Below are positions 9,093 through 18,214 of a stretch of DNA of 51,673 bases, piece after piece. The notes under the pieces were generated by a model. That model saw nothing but the letters and a program-made list of their open reading frames with translations. It did no database searches and had not been told where the DNA came from. Position 1 is the first letter of the stretch. Each line of letters starts with the position of its first letter. The position numbers and the translations under genes are program-made. Origin of the DNA: JAZDJJ01 sp043804035 (GTDB lineage Bacteria > Bacteroidota > Bacteroidia > Palsa-948); the NCBI GenBank assembly GCA_043804035.1, contig JAZDJJ010000097.1, positions 1 through 51,673 of the forward strand. The letters run 5' to 3'.

Positions 9093-10061
9093 ATGAAGAA
9101 AAATATTGCAATTGTTACCGGTGGTTATTCAGGTGAAGCAATTATCTCCATGCAAAGTGCTGATATGGTGATGAAGCATCTGGATGCTGATAAATACAAT
9201 TCCTATAAAGTTGTAATTACAAAAGATAAATGGATTTGTATTTATGACGGAAACGAATATCCGATAGATAAAAATAATTTCTCCTGTTTGCTTGGGAATA
9301 AGAAACTTTTTTTTGACTCTGTGTTTATGGCATTGCACGGAACGCCCGGTGAAGATGGAAAACTTCAGGGGTATTTTGATATGCTTAATATTCCATATAC
9401 TTCCTGCGGAGTTGTTGTTTCTGCTCTCACATTTAATAAAGCATTAACGATTGCTGTGCTGTCGCACTACGGAATTCATACAGCAAAATCAATTGTTGTA
9501 AATAAAAAAAATAAAATCTCTGCAGATGAAATTCTGACTAAAATTTCTCTTCCTTGTTTTGTGAAACCAAACGAAAGTGGCTCAAGTATTGGAACGAGCA
9601 AAGTGAAACATAAAGAAGATTTAATTTCTGCAATTGAAAAATCTTTCAAAGAAGGTGATGACACAATCATAGAAGAATTTATTGAAGGAACTGAAATTAC
9701 TTGCGGAGTAATACGATATAAAGAAAAAGTGAAAGCCCTTACTGTTTCCGAAATTGTTAGCAAGGGTGATTTTTTTGACTTTCATGCAAAATATAAGGAT
9801 AACGCTACGGAAGAAATTACACCGGCAAGAATTTCTTCATCTGCCGAAAAAGAATGTAAAAATATTAGTGAATTTATTTATTCTACCCTCGGTTGTAAAG
9901 GAATGATACGCATTGACTATATTCTAAAAAAAGATAAATTGTTTTTGCTGGAAGTGAATAGTATTCCCGGATTAACAGAAAGAAGTTTATTGCCGAAGCA
10001 GGCGGTATATTGCGGTATTTCTCTTAAAGAACTTTTTAATGATGTAATCGTAGATTTTTAA
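9093..10061 (+). CDS. ddl: D-alanine--D-alanine ligase
   Basis: An ATP-grasp ligase that makes the D-Ala-D-Ala dipeptide for peptidoglycan, cytosolic. Family landmarks are present: the N-terminal Rossmann start IAIVTGGYSGE (the usual position of GGxSxE), the ALHGTPGEDGKLQG block, the ATP-binding loop FVKPNESGSSIGTSKV, EEFIEGTEITCGV, and the metal-site block FLLEVNSIPGLTERSLLPKQ at the end. Its 322 residues are the normal length. It is convergent with rdgB with only six bases between stops, and divergent from the PASTA gene. Confidence 0.96.
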   Translation: MKKNIAIVTGGYSGEAIISMQSADMVMKHLDADKYNSYKVVITKDKWICIYDGNEYPIDKNNFSCLLGNKKLFFDSVFMALHGTPGEDGKLQGYFDMLNIPYTSCGVVVSALTFNKALTIAVLSHYGIHTAKSIVVNKKNKISADEILTKISLPCFVKPNESGSSIGTSKVKHKEDLISAIEKSFKEGDDTIIEEFIEGTEITCGVIRYKEKVKALTVSEIVSKGDFFDFHAKYKDNATEEITPARISSSAEKECKNISEFIYSTLGCKGMIRIDYILKKDKLFLLEVNSIPGLTERSLLPKQAVYCGISLKELFNDVIVDF

Positions 10062-10067
10062 TTTGAG

Positions 10068-10670
10068 TTACAAATTCGGCACAGAATAAAAATCTGTGTT
10101 GCGGTTCAGAAACTCAGCCAGTTTTTTTATGACTATTGCCCGGTGGCTGATGGTGTTTTTTTCTTCAAGGGACATCTCGGCAAACGATTTGGTAAAACCT
10201 TTCGGTTGAAAAATGGAATCATAACCAAATCCATTATTTCCTCTTGGCGTATATAAAATACTTCCTTTTATCTTACCTTCAAATAAATATGTTTTATTGC
10301 CGATAATTAAAGATATAACAGTGATGAATTTGCAATTCCTGTTTTTCTTTTTGTTCATTTCAAAAAGAACTTTTTTTATATTATCCTCTGCACTTTTCTT
10401 TTCTCCGGCATAACGGGCTGACAATATTCCGGGCTTCCCTTCAAGTGCATCTATTTCAAGACCTGTATCATCTGCAAAACAATCTATCTTATATTTCTTG
10501 TAAATGTATTGTGCTTTTTGAATTGCATTTTCTTCCAAAGAATTTCCTGTTTCAAAAAGTTCTTCGTTGAAACCAATATCGGAAAGAGAAAGAAGCGAAA
10601 TATTATTTTTCAGCAGATGCTGTATCTCTTTTAACTTGTGATTGTTGTTTGTAGCGAAAATTAATTTCAT
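10068..10670 (-). CDS. rdgB: Non-canonical purine NTP pyrophosphatase (RdgB/HAM1)
   Basis: Hydrolyses dITP, XTP and ITP to monophosphates, clearing damaged purine nucleotides from the pool. Recognised by the start IFATNNNHKLKEI, SLEENAIQKAQ, the catalytic/metal block CFADDTGLEIDALEGKPGILSARYAGE, the GNNGFGYDSIF loop and the SHRAIVIKKL end motif. Its 200 residues are typical. It lies head-to-tail after ispE with a 245-base gap containing a small repeat element, so it is probably transcribed separately. Confidence 0.95.
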   Translation of the reverse strand: MKLIFATNNNHKLKEIQHLLKNNISLLSLSDIGFNEELFETGNSLEENAIQKAQYIYKKYKIDCFADDTGLEIDALEGKPGILSARYAGEKKSAEDNIKKVLFEMNKKKNRNCKFITVISLIIGNKTYLFEGKIKGSILYTPRGNNGFGYDSIFQPKGFTKSFAEMSLEEKNTISHRAIVIKKLAEFLNRNTDFYSVPNL

Positions 10671-10732
10671 GAGAATGAATTATCTTTTAAGAGTTAATAG
10701 AAAAATCGTTAATCGTTAATAGGAAAAGTTAA

Positions 10733-10865
10733 GGGCAGTTCTAAAAATACAAACAAACGTCATTGCGAGTGAATGAAATGAGCGAAGCAATCTCTATTAA
10801 ATTCAGATTGCTTCCTGCTTCGTGCCTCGCAGTCGCAATGCCGAAACCAATTTTTGGAACTGCCC
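10733..10865. repeat. Small inverted-repeat element (GGGCAGTTC family)
   Basis: A 133-base element with ends GGGCAGTTCTAAAAAT and the near-inverse ATTTTTGGAACTGCCC. Inside are the motifs GTCATTGCGAG and GAAGCAATCT in inverted arrangement around a central AT stretch. A second nearly complete copy is at 43957-44115, and truncated ones start at 34638 and 50344. There is no coding capacity, so it is likely a MITE moved by an element not in the window. Confidence 0.75.
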
Positions 10866-10915
10866 AATAGTTAATAGCAAATTGTATTCAATAATAAATA
10901 TTCAATAATACTCAT

Positions 10916-11779
10916 TTATAGTTGACCAACTTTGACAAAACAGGAAGGAAAGTTTTTTTCAATGTCAGTTTTTTTGTGAAAGATGCCATACACAGCCGAA
11001 CCGCTGCCACTCATGGAAGCATAGATGGCACCAAGAGAATAAAGTTTTTCTTTGATGTGTTTGATGGCGGGGTGTTTCGGAAAGACAACATCTTCAAAGT
11101 CATTATGAATTGTGTGCTTCCATTTTTCAATTGGTTGAGAAATTAGTTTTGATAGATGTACTTTTATTTTTTTAGGAATGATATGAGAATATGCTTCCGC
11201 TGTGCTGATAGAAATATTCGGATAAACAATTGCAATATTACAACCATTCAGATTTAGTTTTTTTTCCCCATTGCAAGAGAGAGGAATTATCTTTTCGCCT
11301 CTCCCCGAAATAAATGCCGGTTGATTAAAGATGAAGAATGAACAATCACTTCCGAGTTGACTGGCATAGTGAAGCATTTTTTGTTCTGAAAGTTCAAGAT
11401 TAAATTTTTCGTTCAGCAGTTTTATCATAAACGCACCGTCAGATGAGCCACCACCAAGTCCTGCTCCCATTGGAATTATTTTATGTAAATAAATTTTTAT
11501 TGAGGGAAGAGAAAAATCTTTTGCGAGTAAATTATATGCTTTGATACAGAGATTATTTTCTGCATCTGTTGAAACAGGAATTCCTGAAATCAAAAGTTTT
11601 GCTTTTCGTTTTTCTTTCTCTTGTGGAATGGCAGATGATGGAATGCTGATTATTTCCATTGCATCAAATAAAATTCCCGTAAGGGGAACCATTATGCTTT
11701 CCAGATTGTGAAAACCATCGGTGCGCTTTTCGGTAATGTAAAGTCCGATGTTAATTTTTGCGTTAGGAAAATAAATCAT
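10916..11779 (-). CDS. ispE: 4-diphosphocytidyl-2-C-methyl-D-erythritol kinase
   Basis: A GHMP kinase of the MEP (non-mevalonate) isoprenoid pathway; it phosphorylates CDP-methylerythritol. The start FPNAKINIGLYITEKRTDGFHNLES is the family signature, PMGAGLGGGSSDGA at about 103-116 is the ATP-binding GHMP loop, and MSGSGSAVYGIF near the end is motif 3. Its 287 residues are normal. The ATG is only eight bases from a good -7 box, so the transcript may be leaderless or nearly so. Confidence 0.95.
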   Translation of the reverse strand: MIYFPNAKINIGLYITEKRTDGFHNLESIMVPLTGILFDAMEIISIPSSAIPQEKEKRKAKLLISGIPVSTDAENNLCIKAYNLLAKDFSLPSIKIYLHKIIPMGAGLGGGSSDGAFMIKLLNEKFNLELSEQKMLHYASQLGSDCSFFIFNQPAFISGRGEKIIPLSCNGEKKLNLNGCNIAIVYPNISISTAEAYSHIIPKKIKVHLSKLISQPIEKWKHTIHNDFEDVVFPKHPAIKHIKEKLYSLGAIYASMSGSGSAVYGIFHKKTDIEKNFPSCFVKVGQL

Positions 11780-11787
11780 TCTGCTTA

Positions 11788-11795
11788 CAAAACTA
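11788..11795 (-). promoter_or_regulatory. -7 box close to the ispE start
   Basis: The minus strand reads TAGTTTTG, a full TAnnTTTG match. It ends eight bases before the ispE ATG, and the start codon is fixed by conserved N-terminal residues, so transcription would begin within a few bases of the start. No -33 TTG is obvious. Confidence 0.4.
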
Positions 11796-11960
11796 AATGA
11801 TTTGTAGTAATCTCGGATTTTTGGGATTGCTTCGGTTGTTCATCCCATCTCTACTATTCGTATCGTTTGCGTTATTTGCATTGTTTTATATATCCGCTTT
11901 TTTCATTCATTATTCATTGTTCGTTATTCTACTTTGTCTATAAGTATTGAGAAGTTACAA

Positions 11961-14480
11961 TTATTTCTTTATAAAAATAAATTGTCCGCCTTCATCGCCG
12001 GTATTTTTCACAGGAGCAAATTTAGGACTTTGGTCAGAATTATTGATAATAGGAATTTTTATTTTGTTGTAAATCTGTCCTGCATCACAAAATTTATTGT
12101 CGTTATCGCCAAGTACTTTCAAAAAATAATATGCAAATACGGAATGTCCATCTTTCCCTCCGTCCATCACAGGTTCTAATCCGCCGGAAGTTATTGCTTG
12201 TCTGGATAAAAGATTATGAACTTCTTTGTAATATTTTTCTGATTCTTCAAAAGGAACAGATATTGTACTACCTCTGAAAATATCTCCGCTGAAACAAGCA
12301 TCGGCAATTAAAAGCGTATGTTTTGATTTTATTCCTCCGAGATAAGTTTGAATATCAGCATTTGAAATATAATTGGCAGTGGATTTAGTTGTTGCATCCA
12401 CAGGTACCCAGAATCCTTTATTCAATTCTTGTTTAAATTCTCCATGTCCGGAATAATAAATAAAGACATTGTCTTGTTCTTTGATATTTTGCACTAACCA
12501 TTCCATCTCGCTAATGATATTGGTACGCGATGCCTGTTCATTATAGAGAGTGCGAAAGTTATCAAATTTATATTTTGTTTTTAGTATTGCTTCAATGGCT
12601 TTGGCATCATTTACGGCATTAACTAAAGGGGACCAGGTGCCTCCATATTTATTTATTCCGATGATGAGCGCATAATATTTTCCGATGATCATTTCTTTTG
12701 ATTTGGAAACATTGAGCCCTTTGAGCGGGTCGCCGCTTCCTCTGTATAATGGTTGTTCGGGAAGTTCAACGGGTGCAGTGTTCATGGCAATGAGCATATC
12801 AGTAGTAGGAAGGGGTTCATTCATTTTCACTTCAAGTATCAGATCATTTGCATTGGTATAAGCACCTTCTAAATTCAATCCAATATTTACTTTCGGCTTA
12901 ATAAATTCTTTGGCAGCATAAAATTCCACGCTGATTTCTTTTTCTTCACCCGATACAATTTTTGGTATGAGTTCCGAAAGTTTATTTATCGCCATTACAC
13001 CGGGAGGAAAAACATAATTCATTTTTATATTTTTTGCTTCTCCGCTGGAAGTATTTTTTAGTTTTAGTTTAAGTGTGATAGGGGCGCCAACTTCCGCTTT
13101 TCCGGTTGCCGAAGAATAACTATGACTCAGCACCATCACATAACTATAACTCACTCCGCCACGGGATTGGAAATTTACTTTCACCGGAGAAGGATTGAAT
13201 CCATTGCCTTCCGAAATATTCACAGTAAAAGTTCCGCCTGCTGTTTCAAGTGTTGAGTCAGTATATATAGGAATTGAAACATTAGTGTATTTATCAGCAT
13301 CTAAGTTCCCGATTAAAAATTCTTTTTCATAATTCAATCCAACCACAGTTTGGTCAATAGAAATTTTAGCAGATAAATTATATGCTTGTCCTTTCCCCTG
13401 ATTTTTTAGAATAAAATTTATAGTTGGCTTTTCAGGATTTTCTATGATGCCGTTATGATTATCTTCTTTCATAGAAACAGCGGTTACAGAAAGTTTTGGC
13501 TCGCCGACATCTTTCATAAATTTCTTCTTGCCGATTTTCAGATTGCTCATATCCCAGATTTTCAAACTCATGTCTTTGCTTACAGATATAAAAAGATTTC
13601 CTTTATCGCCGAAAGCAATAGTAGTTATATCTTTATCGTGTGCATCAAATTCTTTTACCATTTGTTTGGTTTCAATATTCCAGATGGAAATTTTTTTGCC
13701 GGCACCAGCAGCCGCAAGATATTGCACATCGGGACTGATGGCAACAGAATTTATATGTGCTTTGAAATTTGTCTCAGCCACTTTTGTTCCTGCCGGCATT
13801 TCCCATATTATCACTGCTCCTTCTGCTCCTCCCGAAACCAGATATTTTCCATCAGAACTCCAAGCAAGTGCAGTAACTTCTTTGGATGTAGCATCAAGAG
13901 ATATTTTTATTTGTCCCGTAGAAGCATCCCATAAAATAATAGTGTTATCGGCAGAACCCGTTGCAATGCTTTTTCCATCGGGGCTGAATACAGCGGCATT
14001 CACCGGCTTGGTATGTCCTTTCAGTGTAAGCAAAGACATTCCACTCACTCCGTCCCAAATTTTTACAGTGTTATCTTTTGAACTGCTTACGATATAATCA
14101 TTGATAGGATTGAAAGAAAGTGAAGTAATATCAAGAGTATGTTCTTTAAGAACTTTTTTTATTTTCCATTCTTTCGCATCAAAGATGATAAGTTTGCCAT
14201 CGGAAGAGCCGGCAGCAAAAAATTTCCCATTAGAACTGAATGCTGTTGCTGTTACCGGATTTGAAAGGGTAAATATTTTTGTCTTTTCTCCGGATTTTAT
14301 ATCCCATACCTGTGCACGTTTGTCCATTCCGCCTGTAACAATATAAGTTGCTTCGCTATTGATGGCTGCCGAAAGAACTTCGCCTGAATGTGCGTTTTCC
14401 TTGTTCTTCAGAATATCCTGTGCATTGATTAGCGTTGAACTAACTAATGCGAATGTTGCTAAAAAAGTAATTGATTTCAT
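11961..14480 (-). CDS. Exported WD40-repeat protein with C-terminal caspase (peptidase C14) domain
   Basis: An 839-residue protein in three parts. A signal peptide (about 1-20, ending LINAQ) is followed by a seven-bladed WD40 propeller (about 28-312, with repeated KIWD/ILWD ends). A beta-rich middle region (about 325-590) resembles CARDB/BatD-like adhesion folds. The C-terminal caspase-like domain runs from about 600 to 839. The caspase dyad is present: His679 in YYSGHGE and Cys729 in DACFSGD. The signal peptide implies action outside the cytoplasm, unlike most bacterial caspase effectors. No T9SS sorting domain is visible at the end. Propeller-caspase fusions are known in Bacteroidota and Cyanobacteria, but the substrate here is unknown. 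It has no operon partners and is divergent from the PKD/CHU_C gene. Confidence 0.88.
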   Translation of the reverse strand: MKSITFLATFALVSSTLINAQDILKNKENAHSGEVLSAAINSEATYIVTGGMDKRAQVWDIKSGEKTKIFTLSNPVTATAFSSNGKFFAAGSSDGKLIIFDAKEWKIKKVLKEHTLDITSLSFNPINDYIVSSSKDNTVKIWDGVSGMSLLTLKGHTKPVNAAVFSPDGKSIATGSADNTIILWDASTGQIKISLDATSKEVTALAWSSDGKYLVSGGAEGAVIIWEMPAGTKVAETNFKAHINSVAISPDVQYLAAAGAGKKISIWNIETKQMVKEFDAHDKDITTIAFGDKGNLFISVSKDMSLKIWDMSNLKIGKKKFMKDVGEPKLSVTAVSMKEDNHNGIIENPEKPTINFILKNQGKGQAYNLSAKISIDQTVVGLNYEKEFLIGNLDADKYTNVSIPIYTDSTLETAGGTFTVNISEGNGFNPSPVKVNFQSRGGVSYSYVMVLSHSYSSATGKAEVGAPITLKLKLKNTSSGEAKNIKMNYVFPPGVMAINKLSELIPKIVSGEEKEISVEFYAAKEFIKPKVNIGLNLEGAYTNANDLILEVKMNEPLPTTDMLIAMNTAPVELPEQPLYRGSGDPLKGLNVSKSKEMIIGKYYALIIGINKYGGTWSPLVNAVNDAKAIEAILKTKYKFDNFRTLYNEQASRTNIISEMEWLVQNIKEQDNVFIYYSGHGEFKQELNKGFWVPVDATTKSTANYISNADIQTYLGGIKSKHTLLIADACFSGDIFRGSTISVPFEESEKYYKEVHNLLSRQAITSGGLEPVMDGGKDGHSVFAYYFLKVLGDNDNKFCDAGQIYNKIKIPIINNSDQSPKFAPVKNTGDEGGQFIFIKK

Positions 14481-14490
14481 TTGAAAAATA

Positions 14491-14526
14491 TTTTTTGAGA
14501 TTGTAAAATTTTTTGAGATTGTAAAA
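14491..14526. repeat. Perfect 18-base tandem duplication
   Basis: TTTTTTGAGATTGTAAAA occurs twice back to back in the intergenic space between the divergent WD40-caspase and PKD genes. The second copy supplies the TTG of a probable -33 box for the rightward gene. Confidence 0.85.
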
Positions 14527-14551
14527 ATAGTAATAAATATTATTACTTTCG
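14519..14551 (+). promoter_or_regulatory. Probable promoter of the PKD/CHU_C gene
   Basis: TTG at 14519-14521, a 22-base spacer, then TACTTTCG at 14544-14551 (seven of eight consensus positions). The predicted leader to the ATG at 14617 is about 60 bases. Confidence 0.45.
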
Positions 14552-14616
14552 TAAATAGTTTTTCCCAAAAAGAAGAAACATAATCTTAAAATTAAATATT
14601 AAATTAATTTCACACT

Positions 14617-16122
14617 ATGAAACACTATTTTTATCCTCTCATAGCACTATTATTTTTTTCTGCTATTAGTTTTTCACAGGTGGTTCCAAATTTCAATTAT
14701 ACTCAATCTTGTTATGGAGAACAAACCACATTAGTTGCTTCTTCTGCTCTGCCCAATGCTTCAATACTCTCGTGGCAATGGGATACTGACAATAATGGCG
14801 AGTACGATGTTTCCGGGGAAAAAATTATTTATCTCTTTACTCCAAGCAATGATACGGCAGTCGTTAAATTAAAAATTACTTCTAAATCCGGTTCTGCCGA
14901 TTCCATTACCAAAAATGTAATTATTAATCCGTTGCCTCAGGTTAATTTTCGTGTGGATAATCTTTGCGAAAGAAAGACCGCAAAATATTTCAACCAATCT
15001 ACAATTGCTTCGGGAACTATTACACAGTTTCTCTGGGATTTTAACAACGATAATATAACGGATGATAATTCAAATGACACAGTAACATACAATTGCGGAC
15101 AAGCACAAACATATATTACCAAACTCATTTGCATCTCTGACAAAGGATGCAGTGCTTTCGCTACCAAGACAACTGAAGTATTCCCTAATCCTATTGCTAC
15201 ATTTTCAACAACGAGTACTTGTCTTAATACTAACGCAATATTTACAAACACAAGTACAGTAATCAATCCTGATTTTTATCTTTGGAATTTTGGTGATGGT
15301 AATCAAAGTGTAGGAAATTCAACACACATTTATAATTCACCCGGAACTTTTACTGTTACTTTGATTGCTGTAACACAAAATGGTTGCCGAGACACTGTTG
15401 CTTCATCAATTACCATTAACCCGCTGCCAAGTGTTGCTATCACATCAAGCGGCTCTACAATATTCTGCGCTGGTAATACCGTAACATTAAATGCCGGCAG
15501 CGGATTCGCTTCTTATCTATGGAATAATGGTTCTTCTTCTCAATCTATTTCGGTTTCATCGTCAGGTAATAACAATGTGGTGGTAACTGACGTTAATGGA
15601 TGCACGAATACTGCTTCTGTAAGTGTTACTTCAACTCCGCTCCCTGTTGTTACCATCACGACAAGCGGAAATACTGTTTTATCTGACGGCAACAAAGTTA
15701 TGTTAATAGCAAATGGTGCCAATAGTTATGCATGGAGCACAGGCGCAAATTCCATCAGCATTACCGTTACGCAAAGCGGAACTTATTTCGTAAAGGGTAC
15801 AGATATAAATAACTGCACAGCATCCGACAGTATTATCATAATGAATAAAATTTCTGATACAGTTTTTGTTTCCGGCAATCTCCTTACGCCTAATGGTGAT
15901 GGCATCAATGATTTTTTTAGCATACAAAATATAATGTCTTATCAAAATTGTAATGTGAAGGTGTACAGTATATGGAACGAAGAAGTTTTTTCAGCAACCA
16001 ATTACAAAAACAATTGGGATGGAACATACAGCGGAAACCCACTTCCTGCCGGTGCTTATTACTACATTATCAAATGCGATGATAAAGCGGTGGCAAGAGG
16101 AAATATAAATATTTTGAGATAG
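14617..16122 (+). CDS. PKD-domain surface protein with T9SS type B (CHU_C) C-terminus
   Basis: A secreted adhesin-like protein of 501 residues. The signal peptide MKHYFYPLIALLFFSAISFS is followed by three PKD-like beta-sandwich domains (about 25-275), each with the WxFGDG- or WDxxN-type calcium-site pattern (WQWDTDNNGEYDVSGE, LWDFNNDNITDDN, YLWNFGDGNQS). Two Ig-like repeats (about 277-420) follow, then a gliding-motility-associated C-terminal domain (NLLTPNGDGINDFFSI to the end, about 425-501) that directs export through the T9SS as type B cargo. The function is inferred to be adhesion or gliding-associated; no enzymatic domain is seen. Confidence 0.88.
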   Translation: MKHYFYPLIALLFFSAISFSQVVPNFNYTQSCYGEQTTLVASSALPNASILSWQWDTDNNGEYDVSGEKIIYLFTPSNDTAVVKLKITSKSGSADSITKNVIINPLPQVNFRVDNLCERKTAKYFNQSTIASGTITQFLWDFNNDNITDDNSNDTVTYNCGQAQTYITKLICISDKGCSAFATKTTEVFPNPIATFSTTSTCLNTNAIFTNTSTVINPDFYLWNFGDGNQSVGNSTHIYNSPGTFTVTLIAVTQNGCRDTVASSITINPLPSVAITSSGSTIFCAGNTVTLNAGSGFASYLWNNGSSSQSISVSSSGNNNVVVTDVNGCTNTASVSVTSTPLPVVTITTSGNTVLSDGNKVMLIANGANSYAWSTGANSISITVTQSGTYFVKGTDINNCTASDSIIIMNKISDTVFVSGNLLTPNGDGINDFFSIQNIMSYQNCNVKVYSIWNEEVFSATNYKNNWDGTYSGNPLPAGAYYYIIKCDDKAVARGNINILR

Positions 16123-16153
16123 GAAAATTACTTGTTCTTTTCTCATAAAAAAA

Positions 16154-16252
16154 TTTCTATAAATCCTTTTTAATTTGTTCATCATGGCGGGCTTGACCCG
16201 CCACCTCAATCAATTATCTCATTAGTTCGTCATGGCGGGCTTGATCCGCCAT
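16154..16252. repeat. Dispersed repeat with GGCGGGCTTGA hairpins
   Basis: Bases 16154-16237 are the inverted copy of 128-210. A second hairpin of the same kind (CATGGCGGGC-TTGAT-CCGCCATC) follows at 16231-16252, so the site looks like a tandem or composite insertion. The motif TTCTATAAATCC occurs at 16155-16166 and again at 16272-16283. Nothing in the stretch 16123-16336 looks coding. Confidence 0.7.
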
Positions 16253-16359
16253 CAATAAAGAACCACAATTTCTTCTATAAATCCTTTATTTTGAAATGAG
16301 CAGGTCAGGAGTTCTGATGTTGGTATAAACTGATAGATGGACTATTTTCATAAAATCAA

Positions 16360-16367
16360 TAGTTTTG
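16360..16367 (+). promoter_or_regulatory. -7 box just before the gene at 16373
   Basis: TAGTTTTG matches TAnnTTTG completely but lies only five bases before the chosen ATG, so the mRNA would be leaderless or the gene would start further in. The -33 element is not visible at normal spacing. Confidence 0.35.
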
Positions 16368-16372
16368 CAACA

Positions 16373-17104
16373 ATGACTACATTAAATAAAAATTGGATTA
16401 CCGAAAAACACATTGACTTTGAGTATAAAAAATACTTACTTCTTTCTTATTTGCAGGAAGTGAAACAGCAGTTTAGTGCCACCAAACTTTATCCCTGGCT
16501 GTCAGAACTGATAGAGCATTACCGTTTTGCAATTTCCATCCGTGAAAATAAAATAAATCTGCGCAAACATTTTCCTCAGCAACTTTCCGATATTGATATC
16601 AACAAAAAAAAATTATCATTTAAAAAAAATATAGATGATGACATGCTGATGCAGGAAATTGAAAATATTGTTTCGTATGCTATCCTTCAATTTGAACAGC
16701 AGATAAAAGAAGGGAAAGCCATTTACGATTTTATTGAGAATCATTTATCAATTCTGCCAGTCGGAATTGTTCCACTTTCTTCTGATAATGGCTATATATT
16801 TTTAAAATGTGGGGAGATAGCCGGCACAAACGTGTACGAATATCAGATTACCATCTTTGAAAATATACATGAAAAACATAAAGCCATTCACACACAATAT
16901 GTGAAATTGTTTAAAAAAACTTTTTTCAATACTTTTGAATCCATCAAATGTGATCTTATTCAGAAAAATAAAAACATCCCTAATCCTGCTACTTACGCTA
17001 TAGAAACAGATATGATTTTTCCTCTGGAAGAAACTTTTTTGCCTATTGCAAAACGAATGTTGGTGAAACATCTCTTCCGGTTAGAAAACAAAACGGATAG
17101 TTAA
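16373..17104 (+). CDS. Hypothetical protein conserved in Bacteroidota
   Basis: A 243-residue soluble-looking, mainly helical protein without signal peptide, membrane segment or recognisable motif. I start it at the second ATG (MTTLNKNWITEKHIDFEYKK), because proteins of this appearance begin close to WITEKHIDFEYKKYLLL and because a -7 box lies inside the longer reading from 16337. It stands just upstream of a serA-type gene, separated by 141 bases with its own promoter-like box. No function can be assigned from the sequence. Confidence 0.7.
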   Translation: MTTLNKNWITEKHIDFEYKKYLLLSYLQEVKQQFSATKLYPWLSELIEHYRFAISIRENKINLRKHFPQQLSDIDINKKKLSFKKNIDDDMLMQEIENIVSYAILQFEQQIKEGKAIYDFIENHLSILPVGIVPLSSDNGYIFLKCGEIAGTNVYEYQITIFENIHEKHKAIHTQYVKLFKKTFFNTFESIKCDLIQKNKNIPNPATYAIETDMIFPLEETFLPIAKRMLVKHLFRLENKTDS

Positions 17105-17199
17105 ATGCGAGAGACATAGAAAACATTTCTAAAATCTCAAAACATAAATATGATGACAAATAATTTTAGTCGGAGTGATAGTGTTTAAAAATAATATTT

Positions 17200-17207
17200 T
17201 ACATTTG
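17200..17207 (+). promoter_or_regulatory. -7 box for the serA-type gene
   Basis: TACATTTG is a full match to the Bacteroidota -7 consensus, 38 bases before the ATG at 17246. The -33 region shows only an imperfect GTGTTT. Confidence 0.5.
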
Positions 17208-17245
17208 CACATTCAAATTACAAAATCAATTTAATCTTTTTTTAT

Positions 17246-18214
17246 ATGAAAATACTCGCAAATGATGGTATTGAAAAATCGGCTCAATTGAAATTAGAAT
17301 CCGCTGGATTCACAATATCTGTCGAAAAAATTCAGCAGGAAAAACTTGCTGAAGCAATAAATGAAAATAATTTTTCTGTACTGCTCGTTCGTAGTGCAAC
17401 ACAAGTCAGAAAAAATGTGATTGATGCCTGTCCCAATTTAAAACTTATCGGCAGAGGTGGTGTTGGAATGGACAATATTGATGTGGAATATGCACGCTCA
17501 AAAGGAATTAAAGTGATAAACACTCCTGCTGCATCTGCATTTTCGGTGGCTGAACTCGTGTTTGCACATTTATTTTCTATGGCAAGATTTATTTATGACG
17601 CCAATCGCGAAATGCCTGTAAAAGGAGAAATGAATTTTAATGATTTGAAAAAAAAATATGGAAAAGGAATTGAACTACGTGGCAAAACACTTGGTATCAT
17701 TGGCATCGGAAGTATCGGACAGATTGTTGCAAAATATGCTCTCGGCTGCGGAATGAAAGTGATAGCATACGACCCATTTGTGAAAGAAGCAACTATTGAT
17801 GTTGAAATTTTTGGAGCAAAAAATGTAAGCATAAAAATTAATACTATTCCGCTTAACGATGTGCTTGCACAAAGCGATTTTATTACTCTTCATGTTCCTA
17901 AACAAAAAGATGGCAAAGCCGTAATTGGAAATGACGAGTTGAATAAAATTAAAAAAGGTGGGTGCATAGTGAACACATCCAGAGGCGGAATAATTGACGA
18001 ATCAGCATTGATTGAAGCATTGAATACTGGAAAAATTGCACATGCTGCTCTTGATGTTTTTGTAAATGAGCCCACTCCTAAAAAAGAAGTTTTACAGCAT
18101 CCAAAAATTTCACTCACTCCTCATATTGGTGCAGCAACCGCCGAAGCACAGGAAAGAGTTGGTAGTGAATTAGCTCAGCAAATTATTGAATGGGCATTAG
18201 TAGTTGCTCGCTAA
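17246..18214 (+). CDS. serA: D-2-hydroxyacid dehydrogenase, probably D-3-phosphoglycerate dehydrogenase
   Basis: An NAD-dependent enzyme of the D-isomer 2-hydroxyacid dehydrogenase family; the likely reaction is oxidation of 3-phosphoglycerate, the first step of serine synthesis. Features are the substrate-domain block VRSATQVRKNVIDACPNLK and GRGGVGMDNIDV, the Rossmann NAD loop GIIGIGSIGQIV (about 150-161), the catalytic Arg in NTSRGGIIDE, and the catalytic His in LTPHIGAAT. At 322 residues it is the short form without an ACT regulatory domain, so allosteric serine inhibition is not expected. The exact substrate is inferred. Confidence 0.85.
   Translation: MKILANDGIEKSAQLKLESAGFTISVEKIQQEKLAEAINENNFSVLLVRSATQVRKNVIDACPNLKLIGRGGVGMDNIDVEYARSKGIKVINTPAASAFSVAELVFAHLFSMARFIYDANREMPVKGEMNFNDLKKKYGKGIELRGKTLGIIGIGSIGQIVAKYALGCGMKVIAYDPFVKEATIDVEIFGAKNVSIKINTIPLNDVLAQSDFITLHVPKQKDGKAVIGNDELNKIKKGGCIVNTSRGGIIDESALIEALNTGKIAHAALDVFVNEPTPKKEVLQHPKISLTPHIGAATAEAQERVGSELAQQIIEWALVVAR

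Noticed and set aside
13455..14097. Long open frames opposite the WD40 repeats
   Set aside because: They are antisense shadows of the propeller repeats, with cysteine- and phenylalanine-rich composition typical of such shadows.
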